Below are positions 44,001 to 59,000 of a DNA stretch of 64,000 nt, one piece after another. Under the pieces are notes generated by a model. That model worked only from the letters and a program-made list of their open reading frames with translations. It made no database searches and was not told where the DNA came from. Both the position numbers and the translations under genes were made by a program. The stretch comes from CBDCOD01 sp965219665 (GTDB lineage: Bacteria; Pseudomonadota; Gammaproteobacteria; CAKMZV01). Within the stretch, counting starts at the first letter, position 1. Each line of letters begins with the position of its first letter. The stretch is taken from assembly GCA_965219665.1 (NCBI GenBank), contig CBDCOD010000017.1, forward strand, positions 1 through 64,000, written 5' to 3'.

Positions 44001-47000
44001 ACCGCCGAATTGATTTCAATAATTGACGCTACCGCCCCTCTTTCAGACTCATCATCAATAATCGTCCCTTGTGATACATTTTCATCAAAAATAAAGGTAT
44101 CTGAAAATTCTGTATCTATTGGCTGTGCACTTAATAGAACCTGCTCATTACCTTCTAATAGTGCATCGTCAACTACTGAGATGTCAACATCCCCTAAGGT
44201 CATGCCGTGCGCGATGGTGAGTGTTGCTACCTGAACTGTATCAGAGATAACAAAGTCTGAAAAGCTTGCCTGACCACCCATCCTAATGATGGCAAAACTG
44301 ATGCCTGACTCAACACCAACTGGATTGCTCAGACTAACCCGTGCCCTTAAGGCACGTCCTCCCTCACGCGCATTTATCGGTACAGAAAGAGCAGCGCGCA
44401 CAGCCTGAAAAGTCGATTCATCATCCTCAATAAATAAGGGGGTTGCTGCATTCGGAAGGATTAGCGCTGCATCACTTGGGTTTCGCAACTTAATTGCCGC
44501 AAACTCCATCCCCTCAATCGCATTATCATTATGAACAGGCCACTCTAACGTAGCATACCCTAAACCAGGCGGAATAATCGCAGTGTTAGAAGAAATATCA
44601 AAATCAGCGTTAATTCCTGCAATAACTAATGTGCTACTGCTCGGATCTACTTCAAGGCTTACCGTAATAGATGATTCTGTACCATTGATAACACCATCAG
44701 CCAAAAATACTCTTGCAACGATAGCCTGTGGATTAGATGACTCTACACCTGTTGTGATTTGCTCTAATTGAATGCTTACACCCGTTGCACGTTGCTCATC
44801 CAGTATGCGAGCCACTACTGTGCTATTGTCAAAAGTAATCGGAGCGTTCGCATTCTGAGTCAAGTCGTACTGCTGCTCGCCCATCAGGGTTTCATCTTGC
44901 TCTAATATCTGATCTGAAACTACGGTTAAAAAGGCAATGCCCGTATTGGAATTTGGTTCAATGCTGACAGTGAGAGCGGAGTCTGTATAATCTTCTGGGT
45001 TACTGGCGGTACCTTCCGTAAGAGCAAGCTCTACATCAATAGGAACGGTGAAACCATTGAAATGATTCAGTTGCACACTAAAGACTATACTTCCTGACTC
45101 AAGCCCATCAACTGCAAATAAGGTTGCGGTCGTCCTACCAAATTCATTATCGATAATATCAAAGAAAGTCAATGCCGTTGGCACCTGCAACGCTTCACTG
45201 AAGCTTCCTGTCGTTTCTATTGCCAGAGCAAATGTTTCTGTTGACGCCTCTAAAAGCAAATCATCTAAAAGAGTCACCGTGAGTCTAACTGAACTTTCCC
45301 CGGGTTCAATATATACTGTGTTGACCCGATTAGGCAATCCTTGCAGCAGGGCATCAGAACCGTAAGTTGCCGTACCAGTCGCATTGCGTAGCACAATGGG
45401 AATGGCAGTACCTAAATGGTTGGTCGTAGGCTGTACCAACCCGTTATGCGTACTTTGCAGAACAATATTAAAGGTGGCAGTTCCCTGATTTTCAGCAAAA
45501 TAAGCAGCACTTACATTGGCAATAGAGACAATAGCACCTCGCTGATACTCGTCATCCACAATGTGAATAGTAGCACTGCTTTCTCCGAGCGAGCTGCCTG
45601 TAATAGTAGTAGGGCGGATTGTCTCGAAATTGACGGACCCTATGGCAACCTTCAATACTTCTGTTGATTCAAATAAGCGATCATCTATCACACGGACGAA
45701 TAGACTGCCCGAAGAATCACCTTCGGCAATACTAACTGCATACGTTGTAACATAATCAGCAGCATCTGCTGTACCACTAAAGGCTAATGATATTTCAATC
45801 GGAGCATGGGTGTGGTTGGCTGCACTCAAATTAAAGGATAGCTGCGTGGTCGCCTCTGTTTCATTGAGTGTTAACGGAGCTACTATACCTACTATGAGAC
45901 CCTCATAAAACTCATCGTCTCCTATAAGTCCGACTGTTTCAGACTGCAACACATTGACCGCTGGATCTGAAGCACTGGAGGCAGCAATAACCACAGTCTC
46001 TGTTGATTCAAATAAACTGTCATCTATGATGGCAACATCAAAATAAACACTGGCAGTTCCATCAAGGATAACCACACTGATTGGCTGAGTGTAGTCTGCT
46101 CCATGAAGTGCCTCTGCCTGAGCAGAAGTTGTGCTTAAGTCAGCCAATGTGATGGTGATAGGCTGATGCGTATTATTAGCCTTAGAAAGCGTGATTTTAA
46201 ATTGCAATGAACTATGCCGCGCTACATCAGATGATTCAAAACCCAGTTGGGTCATGCTTATTGTTGCAGTAACTGAACCTGCCATATTATCATCATCCAA
46301 TATCTCGGCCTGCCCAGAAAACCCGGATAGTGCAGCACCTAAGTCATCGTTGGTCAAGACATTCACCACATCTCCCAAACCAAAAATAATGCTCTCTGTA
46401 TTTTCAAACAAACTATCTTCGAAAACAGGAATACTCAGCTGCGCTGATGAGGAACCATCTGCTATGATAAAAGTAAGTGTGCTTGCATCAAAATCTACAT
46501 CTTCAGTTGCAAGCGATTGACTGCTGACCACAACGGCAATAGCTAATTCTGCATTGAGCCCTAATGTCACTGATTGCGTAATGGTAGCGGATACGGCACG
46601 CTGCAGAACACCTTCTAATAGAATGGCTTGCGGTAAGCCTGTGTCCCGCTCCTGTCCAGCAACACTGGTAACCATAAATTCAACATTACCGAATTCATTG
46701 TCCAATATCTCAAAACTTTCACTGAATGTGTTGACATCTGTAACTATGTTGACAATGACACCTTCTACGGTAGCAGATAAAATACGTACAACCATTGTTT
46801 CCGTATTTTCTAATATCGCATCTTCTATCGTTGCAAGCTCTATACTTACCTGCTGTTGACTTGGTGCAAACACAGCGGTTGTTTGTGCTGTACTGAAGTC
46901 AACACCAGGAACAGCACTACCACCTGACTGCCCTGTAGGATACTCAAGCGTTACATTAATCGTACTACTGATTGCTTCACGATCAAGTTCTACAACCAGA

Positions 47001-50000
47001 GAAGCTGATGAACCCTCAGGAATTAAAGCGTTACCACTATTGCGCAGACTTAGTGCCAAATCGGAGTCGTTGTCTTGAATATTGATAGTTAGGGCAGAGG
47101 CATTTCCTGTTGTTAGCGCAGGCGACAGAACGCCCCCATACGTACCAGTACTTACAGAAATTTCAATGGTTTCAGGAATTACAGAGCCTTCTGCCAGTAC
47201 ATCATCTATGATGCTAACGCTGATTAATGCGGTGGTTTGGCCAGGTGCTAACGTAAAGACTGTATCTGCCAATACATAGTCAAAACCTGCAGTGTTTGTT
47301 GAGCTAATGCTGCGCTTAGCCGTACCACGCACTGTAAGTGGAACAACAATGTTCTCATGACCGCTATTGGCAACAAGCCCTTCATCAATATGCTCTAAAG
47401 TTAAACTTACAACAATGCTCTGTGCATTACCTTCATTAACATTAACAATTGGATCACCTAAACTACTTGCTAAAACTAATTGCACTGCACCAACAGCATT
47501 CAAACTATCAATAATAATCGTTTCTGTTGTGCCACGCTCTGCGGTTAGGACACCTCCAATACCAAAAGCCTCTAATATGCTGGGCAGCACATGTGTCACT
47601 TGCTGCACCTCTATAATGACCTGCTCGGAGTGCTCAAATAAATTGTCATTAGCCACTGGATACAGTCCACTGAACTGACTACCCGTCAGTGATTCTGCAC
47701 TGACAGATGGAATAGATACAGCAACTGTTGAATAATCTATACCTGCATCAGCCTGCCCTCGATAGGCTATAACAAGACCTAAAGTTGACCCTGAACCGTT
47801 ATAAACTGGCTCATTAGCATTATTAACTAATGCATAGACTACCCTAATAGGAACGGAGGTTGGTTGTTGCTCTCGACCAGCTGCTGGATTAATATTTAAG
47901 GAAACGCCAGCTATGATTTCATCATCAATAATGGAGGCAGTAACCGTATCTGTCAGTGCATCTACCTGACTACGCGGGAAGCGGTTTGCTGTTTCTGTGG
48001 ATAGCCGAATTTGCAAATTAAACTGCTCGGTTCCTTCTAAAAACTGATCATCTAACACAGCATACTCAAGAACTGTGGATATATTGCCTGTTGCAATGCT
48101 TACAACTATTTCATTACTACCCTGAAAATCAGTTCCATTCGTTGCATTACCTGAACCAGCAGAAATAGGCAACAGCTCTGCAACAAAAGACAGAGGAAAC
48201 TCCGAACTATTGATATTGCTGAGTTCTACAACCAAACTTACTGATGAAGTACCTTCTATCCCAGCCGACACCTGCCGCAATTCTGCAAGGACATTGTCAT
48301 TGTCTGCTATCTCACCTGTAGCCTGCTGGTCAGCGCCCACACTATTAAAAACCGCTGCATTATTATCTGGATCTGTGATAGCCAGTGTGAATGTCTCGGT
48401 TGACTCAAACTCAATATCATCTAATACCTCAACTGCGTATTGAGCTGTACTCCTCCCCACACTAACTAAGAATTGTGCACCAATCGGATTAGCATAGTCT
48501 AAGCCTAAAGAGGCTGAGTCAGCTGGGTCACCAAGAGTAATATTTACTGCAATTGTGCTGTGCGTATAGTTTGGCAATGCCATCTCTACCTCAAATAGCA
48601 CAGGCTCTTGAGGGTCCCCCGCTGCCACTTCCCGACCAGGAGACTGTTGCGTCGCATGAAGCCTCAAGTTATCATCATTTTCATCATCACGCACTTCAAC
48701 AATATCTGTTCTACTGCTTGTAATATTTAAGGTAGAGCCTATGTATACGGCACCGACAGAGAAAAATTCTTCATTCGGCCACCCCTCAAAGGCAGGATCG
48801 TCTATAACCTGCCAGCTCTGAGTGGTTGCCGAGGCACTGTTGAGTATGCTATGCTGTATATCAGCCGATTCGTTAAGATCTAAGTCTAAATCGGCTGACC
48901 CAGTCAATGGATCACCACCTAACTCAACATTACCTGAAAGCGTTACATTTGACTCAAAAAGAATACTGCTACCCGTCTGGTTTATAACGCGTTCACCCGC
49001 TGTTATTTTGCTTTCTAAGAATGTTTCAACGATGGCTGGCAGTGGTGTGCCATTTCCTTCATCAGCATGCTGCAGTCTACGCACATTAACTAACACACCA
49101 TCTACTTGCTCATCATCAGATGCCTGCACAATCACATCTGTTAGATTAGCCTCAGAGAGCGTGTATAACCCACCTCCACCAACACTGGAATGACGAAGTG
49201 AAAAAGCACGTGTTGAGCCAACTAACGCAAAATCATCTACAACACGAACCACGACAGTGTGACTACTTAACACACCTGTAGCAAAATCCAAAGTAAGGCT
49301 GCCCGTTGAAAATGTTTTTCCATTGGAAGAAACTTCTAATCCTGGATAAAAATCATTACTTGTTGTAGTAATCCGAAGCGTTAATTGCACGTTAGAATTA
49401 GAAGGCACTGTCCTAATAGAAATCACGTAGGTACTTTGTGGCGCGGTACGTTCATCCACTTCTAAGAGAGTGGGCGTAATATCGAAGCCCGGAGCATCAT
49501 CATTTACATTCTCTGCATCTAAGGTTTGTGCAACAACACGCTGCGGATCAGAGTAGACTAAGTCGGTGGTGGTCGCGATATGGCTTCTCACAGTAAATGT
49601 TTGTGTTGGGTCTGTTATGGGAGGTATGTCAGCAACACCTTGTAAGGTTGCTGTGACTGTAGTTTGCCAGTTTATCGGTGTAAATACAATATCCTGTGAT
49701 ATAAGCCCTGCATTAGATCCAACCCCAATTACTCCAAGCGCTGCACTACTAGATCGTACTGATACCGTCACCGTAGAAACAGGTTCTGTCCCTAACCGTA
49801 CATCGAACACATCAAAAGTTCTCGTCTGTGTTGCCGTGCTGGGTCCATTATTGGAATCAAATACACTATCCAGAACCCGCAAAGGTGTTGACTCTGTCAG
49901 CATAATAAGATGAGCAGTATCATCATCTATACTCGTACCTGTAAATTGTGCAGTGCGGATATTTGAACCACTATACTGAGGAGCAGTCCCAGTAGATACT

Positions 50001-53000
50001 AATAATACAGTGAACGTCTGTGAACCATCATCTACATCGTCATCCACTGCCTGAACAGTTATAGTTCTCGTATCTGACCACGCGCCGCTCCCAGATGCAG
50101 CAGTGTTAAAGGTTATAGAAGATACGATAAGCCGCACTTCTAATGTTTTGCCGTTACTAAAAGCGTTGTAGTGTACCGTCGTATCCAATAATATATCTAC
50201 TGGCTCAAAGGGTTGCGCTTGTAAGCGCATGTGGAAACTATCCGTAGTTTCTCCATCTTCGCGTACTTGAAGTGTTGGGTTTACTATAGCAGAAACGAGA
50301 ATCCCTGCTTGATCATCATCCAATATACTTACTACAGCCGTTGCTTGCTGAGTCTGTAAGCCAGACCAATGTGCTTCTGTATTGACATCTGCCTGAGCAT
50401 CTACTGAACTTAATGCTTGTATAGAAAGCTGTTGCGTCTCGTCATCATAATAATCATCTATTGCATTAATCGTAATGACCTGAGTAGTCAACCAAGAAGT
50501 ACTCGGATATGCCTCAAATACTAATACTCGTGTACTTATACTCAATAAACCACCAATATGGTCATTATCAAAACCCGAAGAAACCGTGACCCCAAAAGTA
50601 GAAATGGATAACGTTACCGTGCTTTCAGGCTGCGCATTAAGACGCATACCTAATGCAATCATGTTGGCGGAACCTGCCGCTAACGTTTCTCCTACGGCAA
50701 AGGCGGTGCTCGTAAAGGTAATACCTGCTGTATCATCATCAATGATGGTTACTGTGAGGGTTGCTCCTAAAAAGTCAGGGCTATTAAGATAGTTTGTATC
50801 TAATGAAGCCGCACTAAATGAACCAAAGACTATCTCATCATCCTCATCGATATCATCTTGCTGAGCTACTACCGTAAAAGTTGTCCATACATCCCATGCT
50901 ACCCTTGCAAATTCAATGCTTGAACTACTAAACACCATCTCACTATTTGTCAACCCGTTGGTGGTATAAAAAGCCGTCAGTGTAAGCGTTGTCTGTGGCT
51001 GGGAACGCAAACGCACAGCTACTGTTTGCGAAGAGCCTGCTTCGCTGATGGTTACAGATGAACTGGAGAACTCAAAACCAGCCAACTCATCATCCAAAGC
51101 AGTTACTACGACGCTGTCAATATCTAAGGCAGCATGGTAACCAGAAACAGGCGCACTAGATACAGAAATTTGCAGCGTAGTAACTTGATCCTGATCATTC
51201 AAGGAGTCATCAACTGCTTGTACGGTAACGGTTTGTGTGGCTCTATAATTTTGTGGTGTAAAGGTGAGCACTACTTGTGTTGAAAATGTATTGAATGGTA
51301 CGGCACCTGTTTCTGTAGAGCGAACCCCTACCTGTAAAACCCCAAAAATTGTCGCAACATCACTCGCTTTCGTGTTATCGGTTGAGGCTACCAACAACGT
51401 GATGGTTGAGGCTGGCTGGGTATCTACGCGCAAAGCAAATGCTTCCCTTGGATTAGTGATATCTTCCGTAACGGTTAGAGTAGTTGGTACTACCGTTACT
51501 CCTGCCTCATCCTCATCCAATATTGTTACAACAACTGATGCGGTATTAGATGCACTGTAATCAGCACCCCCTCCAGCTGTCCACGTAACAGTTGTTCTCT
51601 GAGTTCCCTCTTCAATAAAATTGTCAATAGCTTGAACAACTACCTGCTGAGGAATATTCCAATTTGAACGAGTGAATACTAACTGTCCTGTATTGGTTTT
51701 TGCTTGTTGCGATGAATTATTATCGGGGCCAATAAAAGAATGCTCCAGTGATACGCTAAGGGTTACTGTGGATGGAGAAAGCAAATTGTCCGTATCAAAA
51801 GGCTTGGAAGTAAGGACTACTGTAAATGAATCCGTAGTAGGCCTACCACCTTCTAAACCGTCTTCACTCACTGTTAGCGAACTTGGACTAACCGTTATAC
51901 TTCGCTCATCTACATCAATAACATCAACCAATATTTCCCGAACACCAAAAACCGATGCGTCTGCTGCAATGGCTTCAATGATAACTGTCTGTGTATCATC
52001 ATCTTCAAAATCATGGTATGCGGTAACTGTTACAGCCTGAGAAGTGAAACGCGGAGTGAATGCAGGAACGGTGATCGATGCAATGACTTTAAGCTCTGTG
52101 CTAGGCGCACTATGTATAGAAAGGAAGTCTATCGTAATGGCGCTTGAGGTCTTAACACTCAGTGACAGATCAAATGTTGCCGTAGTAGGTCCTGCCAAAG
52201 CCGTTTCATAAATCATGCCCAAATTAGTAGTTGATAATGAGAAAGCTGATTCATCATCATCAACTATTTCGATCAGATGTGTTGAGGAGCGTGTATTGAT
52301 ACCACTCCAGAAAGCATCAATAGTAGAATCCTCAATAGTGCTTGCAGCAGCTACTACGACCGTCTGTGTGCCATCATCAAAATCATCATCTACCGCCGTA
52401 ATAACTATTGACTGCAAAGTGTTCCAACTATTGCTGGGGTATGGTGAAAATACAACACTGGTGGTGCTCAATACAATAGAGCCTGTAAAGGTGGCTGGCA
52501 GAACCGTGCCTGTAGAAAAATACACAGTCACTGTCGATTCCGGTTGTGTCGCTAAACGCACGAATAAGCTGTCCGTTGTGTTGGGCTCTGTGACAACCGG
52601 ATTGCCCGATAACACAATACCTGCTGTATCGTTATCAATAATGGTTACCGTTAACGTACTTGACAAAAATTGAGGATCATCAACATAACCGGCTGCCGTT
52701 GCTGATGCAATAAAATACACATCTACTGTCTCATCATCCTCATCAATGAAATCATCAAAAGCAGTTATCGTAACAGTAACTGGATTAAATGCACTACTAT
52801 CACTAAAACGAATAGTATTCGTACTGAATGTTAATTCACGTGTCGATTGACCTGAAAGCGTAGAGGTTGGAGAAAGAAATACCGTCATACCACTAACTGG
52901 CTCCGCCGTTAGCACCACAGTAAATGTGCTACCACTGCCCCCTTCTGTTACAGAGGCAGTAGAGCGACTAAGACTATAGCCAGGACTCTCATCATCAATT

Positions 53001-56000
53001 ACCTCAACAATAACATCTGATAAAGTCGTAGCAGCACTGTAACCAGAGTCCCCATTAACAACTGTCAGCGTCAGCGTCACAAAAACACCATCATCATTTG
53101 CCTGATCATCTATTGCCTCAACTGAGACCGTAATAGGCGTGTTCCAAGTCGCAGAAGTGAAACTCAATAATATACTACTCTGACTATTCGTGCTTTGACC
53201 ACTTAACTCTAACTGCGCAAGCCCTTGAACCTGTGTAGAAGCAACCGATAGCGTAACCGTAGATAATGGCTGCGTCTGTGGGCGAATCTCAAAAGTAGCC
53301 GACCTACTACTACCTGCCTCTTCTGTGATAATCAGCGATGTTGGAACAACTACAAAGCCTGCAACATCATCATCTGTAACGGTGACCGTCAGTGTAACAT
53401 TCTCACTTGAACCATAATCACCCCCACTGGCTGCTAAGCTAAAGGTGCTATACTGTGTATTATCAACTACCTCATCATCATAGGCAGAGACCGTTACCGT
53501 AATAGAAGTACTCCAATTAGAAGTAGTAAAAACTATTCGAGCTGTAGATAAAGAGGACTGTATCGGAATAACGCCTGATGTAAATGTATGCGCACTACTA
53601 ACCTCAAGCGTAACATCTCCACCATATGGACGCGTAGCCAAACGAACCTCAGCAGTAGAAACCGACCCCCCTTCCGTAACCGTATGCTCCGTAGGCGCAA
53701 TCTGTACCCCACGTACATCATCATCAATGGTCTCAAACCCACGTGCAGTGGGCGATAGCCCACTATATAAAGCATCGGATGAAGCAACCGATAGCGTAAC
53801 TGTCGCATTGCGGGTATCATCATCAAAATCATCATCTACTACCGTAATCGTAACACTCTGGAGCGTTTGCCAACTGTTAGCAGTAGCCGTAAAAGTCAAT
53901 GAATCAACACTTAACGTTGCCTCTGGATCAGAGGATAAACTATCATCACTTAACAATACATTAACCGTAACCGTACTGAAGGGGCGCGTTGCTAAGCGAA
54001 CCGTAAAGGTGGCTTGTGTCGCACTTGACTCATATAGGGTATCTGTACTTAACGCACTAACGACCAAAGCACTTTCATCATCATCTACTACCAATACCCC
54101 ATGCGTAGAACTTACGCTATTTGCACCAGCCCAATGAGAAATCGTATTCAAGTCCGCATTAGCAACAACTGCAGAGTCCGCCGTAACAACTACTGTCTGT
54201 GTGCCATCATCAAAATTATCATCTACCGCCGTAACAACTATTGACTGCAAAGTGTTCCAACTATTGCTGGGGTATGGTGAAAATACAACACTGGTGGTAC
54301 TCAATATAATAGAGCCACCAACTGCAATTGAGCCCGTACTAAAACTTAACACCACTGTACTCTCAGGCTGCGCCGATAGCCGAACTAATAAACTATCTGT
54401 CGTATTAGGCTCCGTTACAACTGGACTTCCTGATAACTCAATACCTGCTGTATCATTGTCTACAACCGTTACCGTCAGAGTATCCCCTGAAAAATCCGCA
54501 TTGCTTGCATAAGCACCATTGATGTTGTCCGTAGCAATCAAGAAAACTTGTATACTTTCATCATCCTCATCAATGTCATCATTCACCGCTGTAACCGTTA
54601 TCGAAACAGGCGTGCGAGCATTTGCACTGCTGAAAACAATAGTATTCGTACTGAATGTCAATTCACGTGTCGATTGACCTGAAAGCGTGGCTGATGGCGA
54701 TAACGCAACCGTAGCACTACCCGGAGGATCCGCCGTTAGCACCACAGTAAAAATGCTACCAACGCCCCCTTCTGTTACAGAGGCAGTAGAGCGACTAAAA
54801 CTATAGCCAGGCCTCTCATCATCAATTACCTCAACAATAACATCTGATAAAGTCGTAGCAGCACTGTAACCAGAGTCCCCATTAACAACTGTCAGCGTCA
54901 GCGTCACAAAAACACCATCATCATTTGCCTGATCATCTATTGCCTCAACTGAGACCGTAATAGGCGTGTTCCAAGTCGCAGAAGTGAAACTCAATAATAT
55001 ACTACTCTGACTATTCGTGCTTTGACCACTTAACTCTAACTGCGCAAGCCCTTGAACCTGTGTAGAAGCAACCGATAGCGTAACCGTAGATAATGGCTGC
55101 GTCTGTGGGCGAATCTCAAAAGTAGCCGACCTACTACTACCTGCCTCTTCTGCGATAATCAGCGATGTTGGAACAACTACAAAGCCTGCAACATCATCAT
55201 CTGTAACGGTGACCGTCAGTGTAACATTCTCACTTGAACCATAATCACCCCCACTGGCTGCTAAGCTAAAGGTGCTATACTGTGTATTATCAACTACCTC
55301 ATCATCATAGGCAGAGACCGTTACCGTAATAGAAGTACTCCAATTAGAAGTAGTAAAAACTATTCGAGCTGTAGATAAAGAGGACTGTATCGGAATAACG
55401 CCTGATGTAAATGTATGCGCACTACTAACCTCAAGCGTAACATCTCCACCATATGGACGCGTAGCCAAACGAACCTCAGCAGTAGAAACCGACCCCCCTT
55501 CCGTAACCGTATGCTCCGTAGGCGCAATCTGTACCCCACGTACATCATCATCAATGGTCTCAAACCCACGTGCAGTGGGCGATAGCCCACTATATAAAGC
55601 ATCGGATGAAGCAACCGATAGCGTAACTGTCGCATTGCGGGTATCATCATCAAAATCATCATCTACTACCGTAATCGTAACACTCTGGAGCGTTTGCCAG
55701 CTGTTAACAGTAGCCGTAAAAGTCAATGAATCAACACTTAACGTTGCCTCTGGATCAGAGGATAAACTATCATCACTTAACAATACATTAACCGTAACCG
55801 TACTGAAGGGGCGCGTTGCTAAGCGAACCGTAAAGGTGGCTTGTGTCGCACTTGACTCATATAGGGTATCTGTACTTAACGCACTAACGACCAAAGCACT
55901 TTCATCATCATCTACTACCAATACCCCATGCGTAGAACTTACGCTATTTGCACCAGCCCAATGAGAAATCGTATTCAAGTCCGCATTAGCAACAACTGCA

Positions 56001-59000
56001 GAGTCCGCCGTAACAACTACTGTCTGTGTGCCATCATCAAAATTATCATCTACCGCCGTAACAACTATTGACTGCAAAGTGTTCCAACTATTGCTGGGGT
56101 ATGGTGAAAATACAACACTGGTGGTACTCAATATAATAGAGCCACCAACTGCAATTGAGCCCGTACTAAAACTTAACACCACTGTACTCTCAGGCTGCGC
56201 CGATAGCCGAACTAATAAACTATCTGTCGTATTAGGCTCCGTTACAACTGGACTTCCTGATAACTCAATACCTGCTGTATCATTGTCTACAACCGTTACC
56301 GTCAGAGTATCCCCTGAAAAATCCGCATTGCTTGCATAAGCACCATTGATGTTGTCCGTAGCAATCAAGAAAACTTGTATACTTTCATCATCCTCATCAA
56401 TGTCATCATTCACCGCTGTAACCGTTATCGAAACAGGCGTGCGAGCATTTGCACTGCTGAAAACAATAGTATTCGTACTGAATGTCAATTCACGTGTCGA
56501 TTGACCTGAAAGCGTGGCTGATGGCGATAACGCAACCGTAGCACTACCCGGAGGATCCGCCGTTAGCACCACAGTAAAAATGCTACCAACGCCCCCTTCT
56601 GTTACAGAGGCAGTAGAGCGACTAAAACTATAGCCAGGCCTCTCATCATCAATTACCTCAACAATAACATCTGATAAAGTCGTAGCAGCACTGTAACCAG
56701 AGTCCCCATTAACAACTGTCAGCGTCAGCGTCACAAAAACACCATCATCATTTGCCTGATCATCTATTGCCTCAACTGAGACCGTAATAGGCGTGTTCCA
56801 AGTCGCAGAAGTGAAACTCAATAATATACTACTCTGACTATTCGTGCTTTGACCACTTAACTCTAACTGCGCAAGCCCTTGAACCTGTGTAGAAGCAACC
56901 GATAGCGTAACCGTAGATAATGGCTGCGTCTGTGGGCGAATCTCAAAAGTAGCCGACCTACTACTACCTGCCTCTTCTGCGATAATCAGCGATGTTGGAA
57001 CAACTACAAAGCCTGCAACATCATCATCTGTAACGGTGACCGTCAGTGTAACATTCTCACTTGAACCATAATCACCCCCACTGGCTGCTAAGCTAAAGGT
57101 GCTATACTGTGTATTATCAACTACCTCATCATCATAGGCAGAGACCGTTACCGTAATAGAAGTACTCCAATTAGAAGTAGTAAAAACTATTCGAGCTGTA
57201 GATAAAGAGGACTGTATCGGAATAACGCCTGATGTAAATGTATGCGCACTACTAACCTCAAGCGTAACATCTCCACCATATGGACGCGTAGCCAAACGAA
57301 CCTCAGCAGTAGAAACCGACCCCCCTTCCGTAACCGTATGCTCCGTAGGCGCAATCTGTACCCCACGTACATCATCATCAATGGTCTCAAACCCACGTGC
57401 AGTGGGCGATAGCCCACTATATAAAGCATCGGATGAAGCAACCGATAGCGTAACTGTCGCATTGCGGGTATCATCATCAAAATCATCATCTACTACCGTA
57501 ATCGTAACACTCTGGAGCGTTTGCCAGCTGTTAACAGTAGCCGTAAAAGTCAATGAATCAACACTTAACGTTGCCTCTGGATCAGAGGATAAACTATCAT
57601 CACTTAACAATACATTAACCGTAACCGTACTGAAGGGGCGCGTTGCTAAGCGAACCGTAAAGGTGGCTTGTGTCGCACTTGACTCATATAGGGTATCTGT
57701 ACTTAACGCACTAACGACCAAAGCACTTTCATCATCATCTACTACCAATACCCCATGCGTAGAACTTACGCTATTTGCACCAGCCCAATGAGAAATCGTA
57801 TTCAAGTCCGCATTAGCAACAACTGCAGAGTCCGCCGTAACAACTACTGTCTGTGTGCCATCATCAAAATTATCATCTACCGCCGTAACAACTATTGACT
57901 GCAAAGTGTTCCAACTATTGCTGGGGTATGGTGAAAATACAACACTGGTGGTACTCAATATAATAGAGCCACCAACTGCAATTGAGCCCGTACTAAAACT
58001 TAACACCACTGTACTCTCAGGCTGCGCCGATAGCCGAACTAATAAACTATCTGTCGTATTAGGCTCCGTTACAACTGGACTTCCTGATAACTCAATACCT
58101 GCTGTATCATTGTCTACAACCGTTACCGTCAGAGTATCCCCTGAAAAATCCGCATTGCTTGCATAAGCACCATTGATGTTGTCCGTAGCAATCAAGAAAA
58201 CTTGTATACTTTCATCATCCTCATCAATGTCATCATTCACCGCTGTAACCGTTATCGAAACAGGCGTGCGAGCATTTGCACTGCTGAAAACAATAGTATT
58301 CGTACTGAATGTCAATTCACGTGTCGATTGACCTGAAAGCGTGGCTGATGGCGATAACGCAACCGTAGCACTACCCGGAGGATCCGCCGTTAGCACCACA
58401 GTAAAAATGCTACCAACGCCCCCTTCTGTTACAGAGGCAGTAGAGCGACTAAAACTATAGCCAGGCCTCTCATCATCAATTACCTCAACAATAACATCTG
58501 ATAAAGTCGTAGCAGCACTGTAACCAGAGTCCCCATTAACAACTGTCAGCGTCAGCGTCACAAAAACACCATCATCATTTGCCTGATCATCTATTGCCTC
58601 AACTGAGACCGTAATAGACGTGTTCCAAGTCACAGAAGTGAAACTCAATAATATACTACTCTGACTATTCGTGCTTTGACCACTTAACTCTACCTGCGCA
58701 AGCCCTTGAACCTGTGTAGAAGCAACCGATAGCGTAACCGTAGATAATGGCTGCGTCTGTGGGCGAATCTCAAAAGTAGCCGACCTACTACTACCTGCCT
58801 CTTCTGTGATAATCAGCGATGTTGGAACAACTACAAAGCCTGCAACATCATCATCTGTAACGGTGACCGTCAGTGTAACATTCTCACTTGAACCATAGTC
58901 ACCCCCACTGGCTGCTAAGCTAAATTTGCTATACTGTGTATTATCAGCCACCTCATCATCATAGGCAGAGACCGTTACCGTAATAGAAGTACTCCAATTA

